A stretch of DNA of 64,000 nt, taken from assembly GCF_002261225.1 (NCBI RefSeq), contig NZ_NEVM01000002.1, forward strand, positions 1,178,001-1,242,000, in the 5' to 3' direction. Position numbers and translations under genes: made by a program. Positions 17,161 through 25,800 of the stretch are shown one piece after another. Below the pieces are notes generated by a model. That model saw only the letters and a program-made list of their open reading frames with translations. It did not search any database and was not told where the DNA came from. This stretch comes from Bordetella genomosp. 10 (lineage in GTDB: Bacteria > Pseudomonadota > Gammaproteobacteria > Burkholderiales > Burkholderiaceae_B). Position 1 is the first letter of the stretch. Each line of letters begins with the position of its first letter.

Positions 17161-18347
17161 CGATCTCGGCCGGCATCCTGCAACTGGGCGCCGGCGGCAC
17201 GACCGGCAGCATCGTCGGCGACGTCGCCAACGACGGCACGCTGGCGTTCAACCGCGGCGACACCTACACCTTCGGCGGCGTGGTCAGCGGCACGGGCAAT
17301 GTCACGCAGCAGGGCAGCGGCGTCACCGTGCTGACGGCGGACAATACCTACACCGGCGGCACCACGATCTCGGCCGGCACGCTGCAACTGGGCGCCGGCG
17401 GCACCACCGGCAGCATCGTCGGCGACGTCGCCAATGACGGCACGCTGGCCTTCAACCGCGGCGACACCTACACCTTCGTCGGCACGGTCAGCGGGTCGGG
17501 CAACGTCGCGCAGCAGGGCAGCGGCGTGACCGTGCTGACGGCGGACAACACCTACAGCGGCGGCACCACGATCTCGGCCGGCACGCTGCAACTGGGCGAC
17601 GGCGGCACGACAGGCAGCATCGTCGGCGACGTCGCCAACAACGGCACCCTGGTCTTCAACCGCAGCGACACCGGTACCTTCGCCGGGTTGATCAGCGGCG
17701 GCGGCACCGTGAGACAAGCCGGCGCCGGCACGACGATCCTGACCGCCGACAACACCTATACCGGCGGCACCTTCATCGACGACGGCACGCTGCAATTGGG
17801 CAACGGCGGCACCAGCGGCAGCATTTCCGGGCCCATCACCAATGCCGGCGTCCTGGCCGTGAACCGCAGCGACACGGTCACGCTGGACGGCGCGATCCGC
17901 GGCACCGGCCAGCTCGTGCAGGCGGGGACGGGCACGACCATCCTCACCCACGACAACACCTACACCGGCGGCACCCTCATCGCCGCGGGCACGCTGCAAC
18001 TGGGCAACGGCGGCGCCGGCGGCTCGGTGAACGGCGACATCGTCAACAACGCCGCGCTGGCCATCGACCGCAGCGACCAACTGCCCCTGGTGGGCCTTAT
18101 ATCGGGCACCGGCAGCGTCACGCAGCAGGGCGCCGGCCAGACCGTGCTGAGCGGCAACAACACCTATACCGGCGCCACGCGGGTCGCCGCGGGCGCGCTC
18201 TACATCAACGGCGACCAGTCGGCCGCCACGGGCCAGACGACCGCGCAGGCGGGCGGCGCGCTGGGCGGCACCGGCACGATCGGCGGCAATACCAGGGTGG
18301 ACGCCAACGGCACGCTCACGCCGGGCGACATCACGGGCGCGCCCGGG
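17124..18347 (+). repeat. Six tandem 204-bp PATR repeats
   Basis: Equivalent points of the repeat fall at 17124, 17328, 17532, 17736, 17940 and 18144, exactly 204 bp apart, i.e. 68 residues per unit. Two more units in phase stand at 15693 and 15897. The first three units are almost identical in DNA, which suggests recent expansion or gene conversion and makes copy-number change by recombination possible. Confidence 0.8.
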
Positions 18348-19726
18348 ACGCTGACGATCAACGGCAACCTGGACCTCGACGGCAACGCCTCCCTGGCCTA
18401 CAACTTCGGCCAGGCCGGCGTGGTGGGCGGGCCGCTCAACGACCTGACCGTCGTCAAGGGCGACCTGACCCTGGGCGGCACGCTCAACGTCACCACACCG
18501 GTTGGAGGCAGTTTCGACCCCGGCATCTACCGCGTCATTAGCTATAGCGGCGCGCTGACCGACAACGGCCTGGCCATCGGCACCATTCCGTCTCCCGATT
18601 TCTATGTCCAGACCGCGGTGGCGAACCAGGTCAACCTGATCAACACCTCGGGCCTGAACCTGAGTTTCTGGGACGGCGCCACGGGCAAGAACAACAACAC
18701 GGTCGACGGCGGCAACGGCGTCTGGCAGAACTCGCTCGGCAACGACAACTGGACCAACGCGCTGGGCGCGCCCAATGCGCCTTACGCCGACGGCACCTTC
18801 GCCATCTTCATGTCCAATCCGGGCGTCGTCACCGTGGACAACGGCCTGGGGCAGGTGAGCGCCATCGGCATGCAGTTCGCCAGCGACGGCTACCGCGTCC
18901 AGGGCGGCGGCATCGCGCTGCTGCCCGACGCGACCGGCGGCTCGATCATCCGGGTGGGCGACGGCAGCAGCCTGAGCGCCGGCTACACCACCACCATCGA
19001 TTCGGTGCTGAGCGGAAACACGCGGCTCGTCAAGACGGACCAGGGCACGCTGGTCCTGAACGGCGCCAACACCTATACGGGCGGCACGGAGATCAATGGC
19101 GGCACCTTGCAGATCGCCAGCGACGCGGCCCTGGGCGCCGCGCGCACGGCGCTCGGCATGAACGACGGCACGCTGCGCACCACGCAGAACCTGGTGCAAT
19201 CGCGCGCCATCACCCTGGGCAGCATGGGCGGCGGCGTCGAGCCGGTGGCGGGCACCACGCTGACCCTGGCGGGCAACATCGGCGGCGAGGGTTCGCTGAC
19301 CAAGCTGGGCGCGGGCACCGCCGTCGTGACGGGCAGCAACAGCTACGCCAACGGCACCGTCATCCAGGCCGGCACGCTGCAGGTCGGCGACGGCGGCACG
19401 ACCGGCAACATCATGGGCCGCGTCGACAACGACGGCGTGCTGGCCTTCAACCGCGCGGACCGCTACGTCCAGGCCGACGAGATCAACGGGACCGGGCAGG
19501 TGGTCCAGCAGGGCGGCGGCACGACCGTGCTCAATGCCTTCAACACTTATAGCGGCGGCACCACCGTCGCCGCCGGCACCCTGGCGGTGGGCGACGCGAG
19601 CCATGCCGACGCGGCGATAGACGGCGGCGGCGCCGTGGCCATCCAGCGCGGCGCCACCCTGGGCGGCTACGGCAGCGTCAGGGGCAACGTCAGCAACGCC
19701 GGCACGCTGGCCGTGGCCGATGCGCT

Positions 19727-20914
19727 GTGCGCATCACCAACAAGAACGGTCCGGGCGTCATGACCACCGGCGACGGCATCCAGGTGGTGCAGGCCCTCAA
19801 CGGCGCGACCACCGCGCCCGGGGCCTTCACCAGCACGGGCGTCTATGCGGGCGCGTATTCCTACATGCTGTTCCGCGGCGGCGTGACGCCGGGCACCGAG
19901 CAGAACTGGTACCTGCGTTCCGAGTTGATCCCCACCGATCCCGGCCAGAATCCCCGGCCCATCTACCGGCCCGGCGTTCCCATCTATACCGAAGTGCCTT
20001 CGCTGGCGCGCGAGTTGGCGGTGCAGCAGATCGGCACCTTCCACGACCGCCAGGGCAACCAGGATCTCCTGACCGAAAACGGCCGTTTCCCGGCCGGCTG
20101 GGCGCGCACCTGGGGCGATCACTTCTCGGAAAAGCGCGACGGCACGGTGGACCAGTCGTTCAGCGGCACCACGTTCGGCATGCAGGTCGGGCAGGACCTC
20201 TACGCCCGCACCACCGACAGCGGCCACCAGGACCGCTACGGCATGTTCCTCGGCTATGCGCGGGGCGACGGCGACGTGAAGGGCGACGCCATGGGGCAAT
20301 CCGGCTACCGGGCCGGCAAGCTGGCGATCGATTCCTACAGCGTGGGGGGCTACTGGACGCACGTCGGTCCCAGCGGCTGGTACACCGACACGGTCGTCAT
20401 GGGCAGCCATTTGAAGGTGGATCCCCGGTCCCATGCGGGCGACACCTCGTCCACCCACGGCTCGGCCCTCACGGCCTCGGTCGAGACGGGCCTGCCGATG
20501 CCGCTGCGTCCCAACGTCACCCTCGAACCGCAGGCGCAGCTCATCTACCAGCACACCCACATCGACTCGCTACAGGATTCCGCTTCCGACGTCTCGTTCA
20601 GTCCGAAGGACGCGGTCATCGGCCGCGTGGGCGCGCGGCTGCAAGGCGAATTCGAATCCGGCAGCGTCCGCTGGAAGCCCTACGTGCGCGCCGACTTGCT
20701 GCATACCCTGGGCGGCAACGACAGCGTTGCCTTCGACGGCGGCACCAAGAGCAAATCCGCCATGGGCGGCACCCAGGCCCGCCTGGGCCTGGGCGTCTCC
20801 GCCAGGGTGAACGAACGCGTCAGCGTATACGCCTCGGCCGGCTATGGCTTCAACCTGGGCGGGGAACGGCGCGAGACGGTGCAGGGGAATGTGGGGGTGC
20901 GGATCAGTTGGTAG
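19727..20914 (+). pseudogene. Autotransporter beta-barrel part, out of frame with its passenger
   Basis: About 395 residues in a frame shifted by one base from the passenger. It begins within the conserved pre-barrel segment (RITNKNGPGVMTTGDGIQVV, then GAYSYMLFRGGV and NWYLRSELIP). The linker with PSLARELAVQQIGTFHDRQG follows, then a full 12-stranded autotransporter barrel (GWARTWGDHFSEKRDGTVDQ ... YGMFLGYARGDGDV) ending in VGVRISW, with the terminal aromatic residue used for outer-membrane assembly. The barrel itself looks intact. In complete relatives a conserved region of about 60-80 residues with a GNYVG-like motif normally precedes RITN. It is absent here, and a direct repeat TGCGC (19721-19725 and 19728-19732) sits at the junction. 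A short deletion is the simplest explanation; an assembly error is the alternative. Confidence 0.82.
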
Positions 20915-21083
20915 ACCGCGGGGGGTTGACGGCGTTCGTTGGGGCGCGCTGCCAACCCCTCCCTGGCGACTTCCTTCGCCGCGTGAAACGGGGCCAGGGA
21001 CGGTTTGTTCGCCAAGGCAGAGACGGCTATGAGATCTTTGGGGCAATATCGCCACAGAAGAAGTAAATATGGACATGCAAACA

Positions 21084-21113
21084 CTGGCCGAGGTGGGCAA
21101 CCCTCTCGGCCAG
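21084..21113 (+). terminator. Strong hairpin downstream of the autotransporter
   Basis: CTGGCCGAG (21084-21092) pairs perfectly with CTCGGCCAG (21105-21113), and the 12-nt loop can itself pair as GGG-CAA-CCC. The T-run after it is weak (ATTCATTT). It lies 170 bp beyond the autotransporter stop and before the antitoxin unit, and may end transcription. Confidence 0.5.
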
Positions 21114-21156
21114 ATTCATTTGGAACAAGCTTGCGCTGCCGACTTGGTTGATAGCG

Positions 21157-21174
21157 TGTAATCGAACGATTACA
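21157..21174. promoter_or_regulatory. Palindromic operator of the toxin-antitoxin remnant
   Basis: TGTAATCG and CGATTACA form a perfect 8-bp inverted repeat with a 2-bp centre, ending 8 bp before the toxin-remnant ATG at 21183. HigA-type antitoxins repress their own operon through such palindromes, so this is probably its binding site. Confidence 0.65.
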
Positions 21175-21182
21175 GTACGGCC

Positions 21183-21296
21183 ATGATCTACGCGGTGAAG
21201 CCGCATCCTGACTTTTGCGTGTGGTTTAAAGGTCTGAAGGCAAAGCCTTGGAGGATTGACTATGACCAAGAAAGTCAAAGTGTCCGAACTTCCTGA
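21183..21296 (+). pseudogene. Truncated HigB/RelE-type toxin
   Basis: The 37-residue ORF begins MIYAVKPHPDFCVWFKGLKA, matching the start of HigB-like RelE/ParE toxins (a short strand, then FxxWLxGLKD). After residue 20 it changes to KPWRIDYDQESQ, which is simply the ribosome-binding site and first codons of the antitoxin gene read in another frame. About 75-80 residues with the catalytic core of the toxin are missing. A deletion has removed the toxin body but kept its operator, its start and the antitoxin. Confidence 0.65.
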
Positions 21297-21573
21297 GTTC
21301 GATGCAGCCGAATATCTGAACAGTGAAGAGGATATAGCGGCATATCTGACCACCGTTCTTGAAGATGATGATCCCGCACTTTTGGCCGTCGCTCTTGGTG
21401 ACATCGCCCGCGCGCGAGGAATGTCGCAAGTTGCCCAGGACGCTGGTATTGCGCGCGAAGCGCTATATAAGGCATTACGGCCGGGCAGTACTCCGCGTTT
21501 TGAGACGATTAGCCGCGTATGCAGCGCCCTGGGTGTGCGCCTGGTGGCTCAACCGAAGCATGCAACGACCTGA
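21262..21573 (+). CDS. HigA-like addiction module antidote protein
   Basis: About 103 aa from the ATG at 21262, which has GGAGGA 6 nt upstream. The N-terminus (VSELPEFDAAEYLNSEEDI, then AAYLTTVLEDDDPALL) and the helix-turn-helix (VALGDIARARGMSQVAQDAG, IAREALYKALRP, FETISRVCSALGVRLVAQP) are typical of the antidote partner of HigB/RelE toxins. It probably binds the palindrome at 21157-21174. With the toxin truncated it is an orphan, which could still neutralise related toxins elsewhere or act only as a repressor. Its base composition is lower in GC than its neighbours, as is common for mobile TA modules. Confidence 0.85.
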   Translation: MTKKVKVSELPEFDAAEYLNSEEDIAAYLTTVLEDDDPALLAVALGDIARARGMSQVAQDAGIAREALYKALRPGSTPRFETISRVCSALGVRLVAQPKHATT

Positions 21574-21625
21574 GATAGAGCAGATCTGACCCATAAGGCG
21601 GGCGGCGCGCAAGGTGGCCGCCCCG

Positions 21626-21682
21626 CCTATCCGGTGGTAGCCGACGATAACAATGATACTGGCATGACCACCGCCGGATAGG
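21626..21682. terminator. Long inverted repeat after the Bug receptor gene
   Basis: CCTATCCGGTGGT (21626-21638) pairs with ACCACC-GCC-GGATAGG (21667-21682) apart from a 3-nt bulge, around a 28-nt loop. It lies in the gap where the antitoxin gene and the leftward Bug gene converge and may work as a bidirectional terminator. No T-tract is present. Confidence 0.4.
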
Positions 21683-21693
21683 GCCGGGCGGCG

Positions 21694-22671
21694 TTATTCG
21701 ATCTTGATGCCCGAGGACTGGATCAGTTTCCGATACGACGCGCGCTCTTCGTTCACCAACGTTTGCAGGTCCTGGGGGCTGCCGGGCAGCGGGACATTGC
21801 CGGTGGAGGTCAATTGCGCGCGGAGGGCCTCGCCGCCGAGGGCTTTTTGCATGGCGGCGTTGATGGCCGTGACGATTTCCGGCGGGGTGCGGGCGGGCGC
21901 GAAGACGGCGAACCAGTTGCTGGCGGTGAAGGACGGCACGCCTGCTTCCATGACGGTCGGCAGGTCGGGCAGCAGGGCTTCGCGCGCGCTGCCGGTCGTG
22001 GCCAGCCCCTTTACCTTGCCGGACTTGACCAGGCTCAGCACCGTGGGCACCGAGTCGAACAGGAGATCGATATTGCCGCCCGCCAGGTCGGTCAGCGCCG
22101 GCGTGGTCCCCTTGTAGGGAATGTGGCGCAGCCGGATGCCCGCGGCCTGCTGGAACGCGGCCGCGGCGAGATGGGTATTGGATCCGTTGCCGGCCGAGCC
22201 GATGGTGAGCTCGCCGGGTTTCTGTTTGGCGTGCGCGATCAGGTCGGCCATGGTCTTGTAGGGCAGGTCCGGGCGCGTCATCAGCACGTAGTCGAAACGC
22301 GCTACCGATCCCACCGGCACGAAATCCTTCTCCGCGTCGTAGGGCAGGTTCGCCATCAGGGCCGGATTGATGACGAAGGTCGCGGCGCTGCCCAGGAACA
22401 GGGTGTAGCCGTCGGGCGGGCTCGACGCCGCGGCGCGCGCCGCGATGGCGCCGCCGGCGCCGGGCCGGTTTTCCACGATCAGCGGCCGGCCCAGGGGCCC
22501 GGCGATTTCCGAGGCCAGGGCGCGGGCGATGAAATCGCTCCCGCCGCCCGCCGCGAAGCCGACGATGAGACGCGGCGGATGGTCCGGAAAGCCGGCGCGG
22601 GCGCGGGCAAGGGGGGTAACGGCCGCCAGGGCGGCAGCGGCCAGGAGCCTGCGGCGCGGAAGGTCGATCAT
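21694..22671 (-). CDS. Bug-family tripartite tricarboxylate transporter receptor
   Basis: 325 aa. The ATG at 22671 has GGAG 10 nt upstream. A signal peptide (RRRLLAAAALAAVTPLARARA) precedes the mature FPDHPPRLIVGFAAGGGSDF. Family marks are the P.R.IV.F..GG..D segment, RPLIVENRPGAGGAIAA, DGYTLFLGS, HIPYKGTTPALTDLAGG and LPDLPTVMEAG. Bug proteins are periplasmic receptors for carboxylated compounds; they usually work with TctA/TctB membrane proteins, which are absent here. It follows a CoA-transferase gene by 24 bp, so its ligand may be the acid that this enzyme activates. Confidence 0.9.
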   Translation of the reverse strand: MIDLPRRRLLAAAALAAVTPLARARAGFPDHPPRLIVGFAAGGGSDFIARALASEIAGPLGRPLIVENRPGAGGAIAARAAASSPPDGYTLFLGSAATFVINPALMANLPYDAEKDFVPVGSVARFDYVLMTRPDLPYKTMADLIAHAKQKPGELTIGSAGNGSNTHLAAAAFQQAAGIRLRHIPYKGTTPALTDLAGGNIDLLFDSVPTVLSLVKSGKVKGLATTGSAREALLPDLPTVMEAGVPSFTASNWFAVFAPARTPPEIVTAINAAMQKALGGEALRAQLTSTGNVPLPGSPQDLQTLVNEERASYRKLIQSSGIKIE

Positions 22672-22695
22672 GGAATTCGTCTCCGTATGAATGAT

Positions 22696-23946
22696 TTATG
22701 GGCGCGATGGCGCGTCGGGAGCGGTGTAGGCGGCGCCGCTGTCGAACAGCTCCGCTATCCGTTCGGGCGGGTAGCCGAGTTCGGCCAGCACCGCCGCCGT
22801 GTGCTCTCCGATATGGGGCGCCGGCAGGCGCACGGACGGTTCGAAGCCCGTCATGCGGATGGTCGGCCGGATCTGCCGTATCTCGCCCTGCGTCGGGTGC
22901 TGGCCCGGCTGCACCAGACCGACGTCGCCGAGGTGCGGATCGGCCAACAGCGACTCCAGCGTGTGGCAAGGCATGCAGGGGATGTCGTGCTTCAAGAGCA
23001 GTTCGACGACGTCGTCCGTATCTCGCTGCGCGAGCAGTTCGGCGCGGATGGCGAAGAAGTCGGCGATATGCTCGATGCGCGATAGCGACGTGGCGAAGCG
23101 GGCGTCGCCCGCCAGGTCGGCACGTCCCAGCGCGACGAACAACTTGTGCACCTGGGCATCGGTGTTGGTGGTGATGCAGACGTGGCCGTCGCGCGTGCGC
23201 ACGGGGCGGGCGTTGGCGTCCAGCAGCCGGCGATCGCCCAGGCGGTCGGTGGGCGGCTCGAAGCTATGGCCGTACAGATGCTCGCTCAGCAACAGCCCGG
23301 CATAGCTTTCGAACATCGGCACTTCGATCACCCGGCCGCGGCCGTCGCGCTCGCGCGCGAACAGCGCGGCCAGGAGCGCATGCGCGACCATCAGGCCGGC
23401 GGTGCGGTCGATCACCACGTAAGGGACGTAGCGCGGCTCGCCGTCGGCGCCGGCCAGAAGGCTGGCCAAGGCGGTGCCGCCCTGCAGGATGGAATCGTAA
23501 GCCGGCCGCCCGGCATAGCGGCCGTCGCTGCCGAAACCGACGATCCCGCAGTAGAGCAGGGTGGGGCGGCGCGCCATCAACGTCTCCGCGTCCAGCCCGA
23601 GACGGCCCACCGCCGCGTTGCGCATGTTGTGCAGGAACACGTCGGCGCCGTCCACCAGCTTCAGCAGCGCCTCGCGGCCGGCTTCCTGCTTCAGGTCCAG
23701 CGAAATGCTGCGCTTGTTCCGGTTCATGTGCATGAACTTGCCGGACATGCCGGGCGTCCGGGAGCGCCCCGAAATCCAGCGGATGACGTCGCCGGATTTC
23801 TCCTCCAGCTTGATGACTTCGGCGCCGTAGTCCGCCAGCACCTGGGTGCAATAGGGGCCGACCACGGCCGAGGTCAGGTCCACCACGCGTATGCCCGCCA
23901 ACGGCATCGCCGTATCGGCCGCCGCCGCTGTCTCCGTGCTTTTCAT
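22696..23946 (-). CDS. CaiB/BaiF family CoA-transferase
   Basis: 416 aa of the class III CoA-transferase family: GIRVVDLTSAVVGPYCTQVL near the start, LADYGAEVIKLEEKSGD, SISLDLKQEAGREALLKLV, YCGIVGFGSDG and a C-terminal PHIGEHTAAVLAELGYP. The likely catalytic aspartate, which forms the covalent acyl intermediate, is Asp180 in VVIDRTAGL. It moves CoA between carboxylic acids without ATP. The ATG at 23946 lacks a clear Shine-Dalgarno. It forms a leftward unit with the Bug receptor, divergent from the nitronate-monooxygenase-like gene. Donor and acceptor are unknown. Confidence 0.88.
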   Translation of the reverse strand: MKSTETAAAADTAMPLAGIRVVDLTSAVVGPYCTQVLADYGAEVIKLEEKSGDVIRWISGRSRTPGMSGKFMHMNRNKRSISLDLKQEAGREALLKLVDGADVFLHNMRNAAVGRLGLDAETLMARRPTLLYCGIVGFGSDGRYAGRPAYDSILQGGTALASLLAGADGEPRYVPYVVIDRTAGLMVAHALLAALFARERDGRGRVIEVPMFESYAGLLLSEHLYGHSFEPPTDRLGDRRLLDANARPVRTRDGHVCITTNTDAQVHKLFVALGRADLAGDARFATSLSRIEHIADFFAIRAELLAQRDTDDVVELLLKHDIPCMPCHTLESLLADPHLGDVGLVQPGQHPTQGEIRQIRPTIRMTGFEPSVRLPAPHIGEHTAAVLAELGYPPERIAELFDSGAAYTAPDAPSRP

Positions 23947-23949
23947 AAT

Positions 23950-23989
23950 TAGTTGATTTTGTCCACTAGATAGTTTAGTTTATCAACTA
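23950..23989. promoter_or_regulatory. Candidate operator in the 64-bp divergent promoter region
   Basis: TAGTTGAT (23950-23957) and ATCAACTA (23982-23989) form a perfect inverted repeat with 24 bp between. The whole gap is AT-rich against GC-rich flanks. The position between both halves of the acyl-CoA locus makes it a good site for the MarR-type regulator encoded at 31514-32053; this link is inferred. Confidence 0.5.
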
Positions 23990-24010
23990 CTTTGACGGAT
24001 AGCCAGGGCC

Positions 24011-24961
24011 ATGCGCACGCGAATCACCACCATGCTCGGTATCGACCATCCCATCGTGCAGGCGGGAATGAGCTGGGCCTCGTCCAGCGCGCCGCTGCCG
24101 GCGGCGGTCTCGAACGCGGGCGGGCTGGGCGTACTGGCGGCGGGGCCGCTGCGGCCGGACGATTTCGTGCGCGTTCTCGGCGAACTGGCCGCTGCCACCG
24201 ACCGGCCTTACGCCGTCAATATCCCGCTCTACCGTCCTGGCGCCGCCGAGATCCTGGATGCCATGCATGCCCGCCGCGTGCCGGTGGTGATCGCCTCGCA
24301 GGGCAGCCCCAAGGCGCATCTGGCCCGATTCCGCGACATCGGCGCGACGTGGATACAGGTCGTCGCCACGCTCGAACACGCTAAAAAAGCCGCCGCGGCG
24401 GGCGTCGACGCGCTGGTGGTCGTGGGGACGGAGGCCGGCGGCCATCCGCCTGTCAGCGAGGTCACCACCTTGGTGACGGTGCGGCGCGTCCTGCAGGAAG
24501 TGTCCATCCCCATCATTGCCAGCGGCGGCGTGGCGGACGGCTGGGGGATCGCCGCGCTGCTGGCGCTGGGCGCCGACGCCGTGCAACTGGGCACCCGCTT
24601 CCTGCTGACGGAGGAAGCGACCGTGCATGCCAACTACAAGTCTGCCGTCCTGGCCGCGGACGTCCACGACACCGCGCTGGTGGGCCGCCGCGACCTGCCT
24701 ATACGCGGCCTGCGCAACGCCTTCGCGCGCGCGGTTTTCGACGCGGAACGCGATCAATTGGCGCAGGACGAGTACCTGGCCCTTTTCAAGAAAAGCACGC
24801 TCAGGCAGGCCGCGCTGGACGGCGACGTCGAGTGGGGCAGGGTTGAACTGGGCCAGTCCGCCGGGCTGATTTCGCGGATCGAGCCGGCGGCCGTCGTGAT
24901 GGACCGGCTGGTGCGCGAACTGGCCGAAGCCACTGGCCGGCTGCGAACCATGGAAGGCTGA
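24011..24961 (+). CDS. Nitronate monooxygenase / 2-nitropropane dioxygenase family flavoprotein
   Basis: 316 aa, a TIM-barrel FMN enzyme of the NMO/FabK group. Visible are the N-terminal GIDHPIVQAGMSW, SNAGGLGVLAAG, the phosphate-binding segment (VVGTEAGGHPP) and the late IPIIASGGVADGWGIAALLA and GADAVQLGTRFLLT motifs. The family oxidises nitronates or reduces enoyl substrates. In CoA-ester clusters its true substrate is often unknown and a role as an enoyl-thioester oxidoreductase is possible. It is the first gene of the rightward operon. Confidence 0.83.
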   Translation: MRTRITTMLGIDHPIVQAGMSWASSSAPLPAAVSNAGGLGVLAAGPLRPDDFVRVLGELAAATDRPYAVNIPLYRPGAAEILDAMHARRVPVVIASQGSPKAHLARFRDIGATWIQVVATLEHAKKAAAAGVDALVVVGTEAGGHPPVSEVTTLVTVRRVLQEVSIPIIASGGVADGWGIAALLALGADAVQLGTRFLLTEEATVHANYKSAVLAADVHDTALVGRRDLPIRGLRNAFARAVFDAERDQLAQDEYLALFKKSTLRQAALDGDVEWGRVELGQSAGLISRIEPAAVVMDRLVRELAEATGRLRTMEG

Positions 24962-24997
24962 ATTCTCACGATTCTTTCAACGGACTAGCGCACCTAC

Positions 24998-25729
24998 ATG
25001 GAACACCTGCTCATCGAAGACCGCGGCGCCGTCCGCGTCATTACCCTCAACCGCCCCGAGAAGCACAACGCGCTGAATACGCGCCTGACGCAGGAGCTGC
25101 TGGACAGCCTGCGGGACGCGGACCGGGCCGACGGCGTCAATGCCGTGGTGTTGACGGGCGCCGGCAAGTCCTTTTGCGCGGGCGCCGACACCACCGAGTT
25201 TTCCGCGCTGACGCCGCAGGACCCGCAAGCGGTGAGCGCCCGCGCGGACCTGACCACCCGCCTGCATCTGGTGTTCTCGCAAATGAACAAGCCGGTGGTC
25301 TCGGCCGTGCGGGGGAACGCGCTGGGCGGCGGCGCCGGCCTGGCCATCGCCTGCGACATGTGCGTCATGTCGGAGACCGTGCGCTACGGGTATCCCGAGC
25401 TCCGGCACGGGATCGTCGCCGCGGTGGTCATGGCCAACCTGGTGCGCCAGCTCGGCCGCAAGCAGGCGTTCGAACTGGTCGCCCTGGCCGAGCCCCTGGA
25501 CGGCCATGCCGCCAAGGCATGGGGCCTGTGCAACCGCGTCGTGCCGGACGAACAGGTGCTGGAGACGGCCCTCGAACTGGCGCGGAAGGTGGCGGCCTGG
25601 AGCCCCATCGCCATGGCCACGACCAAGCGCGCGTTTCACCGCGCGGCGGACCTGGGCCTGGCCCAGGCGCTCGAGGTCGGCCGCGACGCCAACGTCATGA
25701 TGCGCGGCTTTCGCAAGGAACGGGCATGA
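24998..25729 (+). CDS. Enoyl-CoA hydratase/isomerase family protein
   Basis: 243 aa, crotonase fold. Oxyanion-hole segments are visible: SFCAGADTTEF and ALGGGAGLAIACDM, then YGYPELRHGI. The usual GGTQRLPR stretch that carries the second catalytic glutamate is replaced by VAAVVMANLVRQLGR. It may therefore do a different crotonase reaction (isomerisation, decarboxylation or hydrolysis) rather than simple hydration. It acts on a CoA ester of the pathway encoded around it and lies 36 bp after the preceding gene. Confidence 0.85.
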   Translation: MEHLLIEDRGAVRVITLNRPEKHNALNTRLTQELLDSLRDADRADGVNAVVLTGAGKSFCAGADTTEFSALTPQDPQAVSARADLTTRLHLVFSQMNKPVVSAVRGNALGGGAGLAIACDMCVMSETVRYGYPELRHGIVAAVVMANLVRQLGRKQAFELVALAEPLDGHAAKAWGLCNRVVPDEQVLETALELARKVAAWSPIAMATTKRAFHRAADLGLAQALEVGRDANVMMRGFRKERA

Positions 25730-25800
25730 GTGGGCCGGGCCGTCTCGAGCGTGAGTCCTCCCTCGGGGAGGAGGTCGCGCAGCGACAGGAGGGTAGTCCA

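Larger units (their letters stand above)
12657..19763 (+). pseudogene. Giant autotransporter, passenger part (separated from its beta-barrel)
   Basis: The ATG at 12657 has GGGGA upstream and opens a signal peptide (RRSAVLVGAALFGAAPAPA, cleavage near VYA-AC). About 2,350 residues of Gly/Asn/Thr/Ser-rich beta-helix follow, built from autotransporter-associated (PATR-type) repeats such as GTLVLSGINTYLGGT and TTISAGTLQLGAGGTTGSI. A larger module recurs three times, marked by LTLNYWDG, NDNWTE and GMQFAxDGYxLxxN, near 14760, 16415 and 18650. Passengers of this kind are exported to the cell surface, often as adhesins. The repeat frame runs to 19723 (GNVSNAGTLAVADAL), then goes out of phase and stops at 19763. 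The beta-barrel continues in another frame from 19727. As the sequence stands, the full protein cannot be made, so surface display is lost unless the sequence contains an error. Confidence 0.85.

Noticed and set aside
15480..18350. Regular repeats resembling an array
   Set aside because: The repeats are coding, in frame and 68 residues long; there are no short palindromic repeats with unique spacers and no cas genes, so it is not a CRISPR array.
12585..19604. A 7-kb open frame on the minus strand opposite the autotransporter
   Set aside because: It is a by-product of Gly/Asn/Thr/Ala-rich repeats whose complement rarely forms stops; the predicted protein is a low-complexity Arg/Gly/Ala/Val mix and the plus strand has clear signal peptide and passenger repeats.
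19700..19763. Programmed frameshifting to join passenger and barrel
   Set aside because: No slippery heptamer or downstream pseudoknot is seen, and frameshifting would not replace the missing conserved segment.
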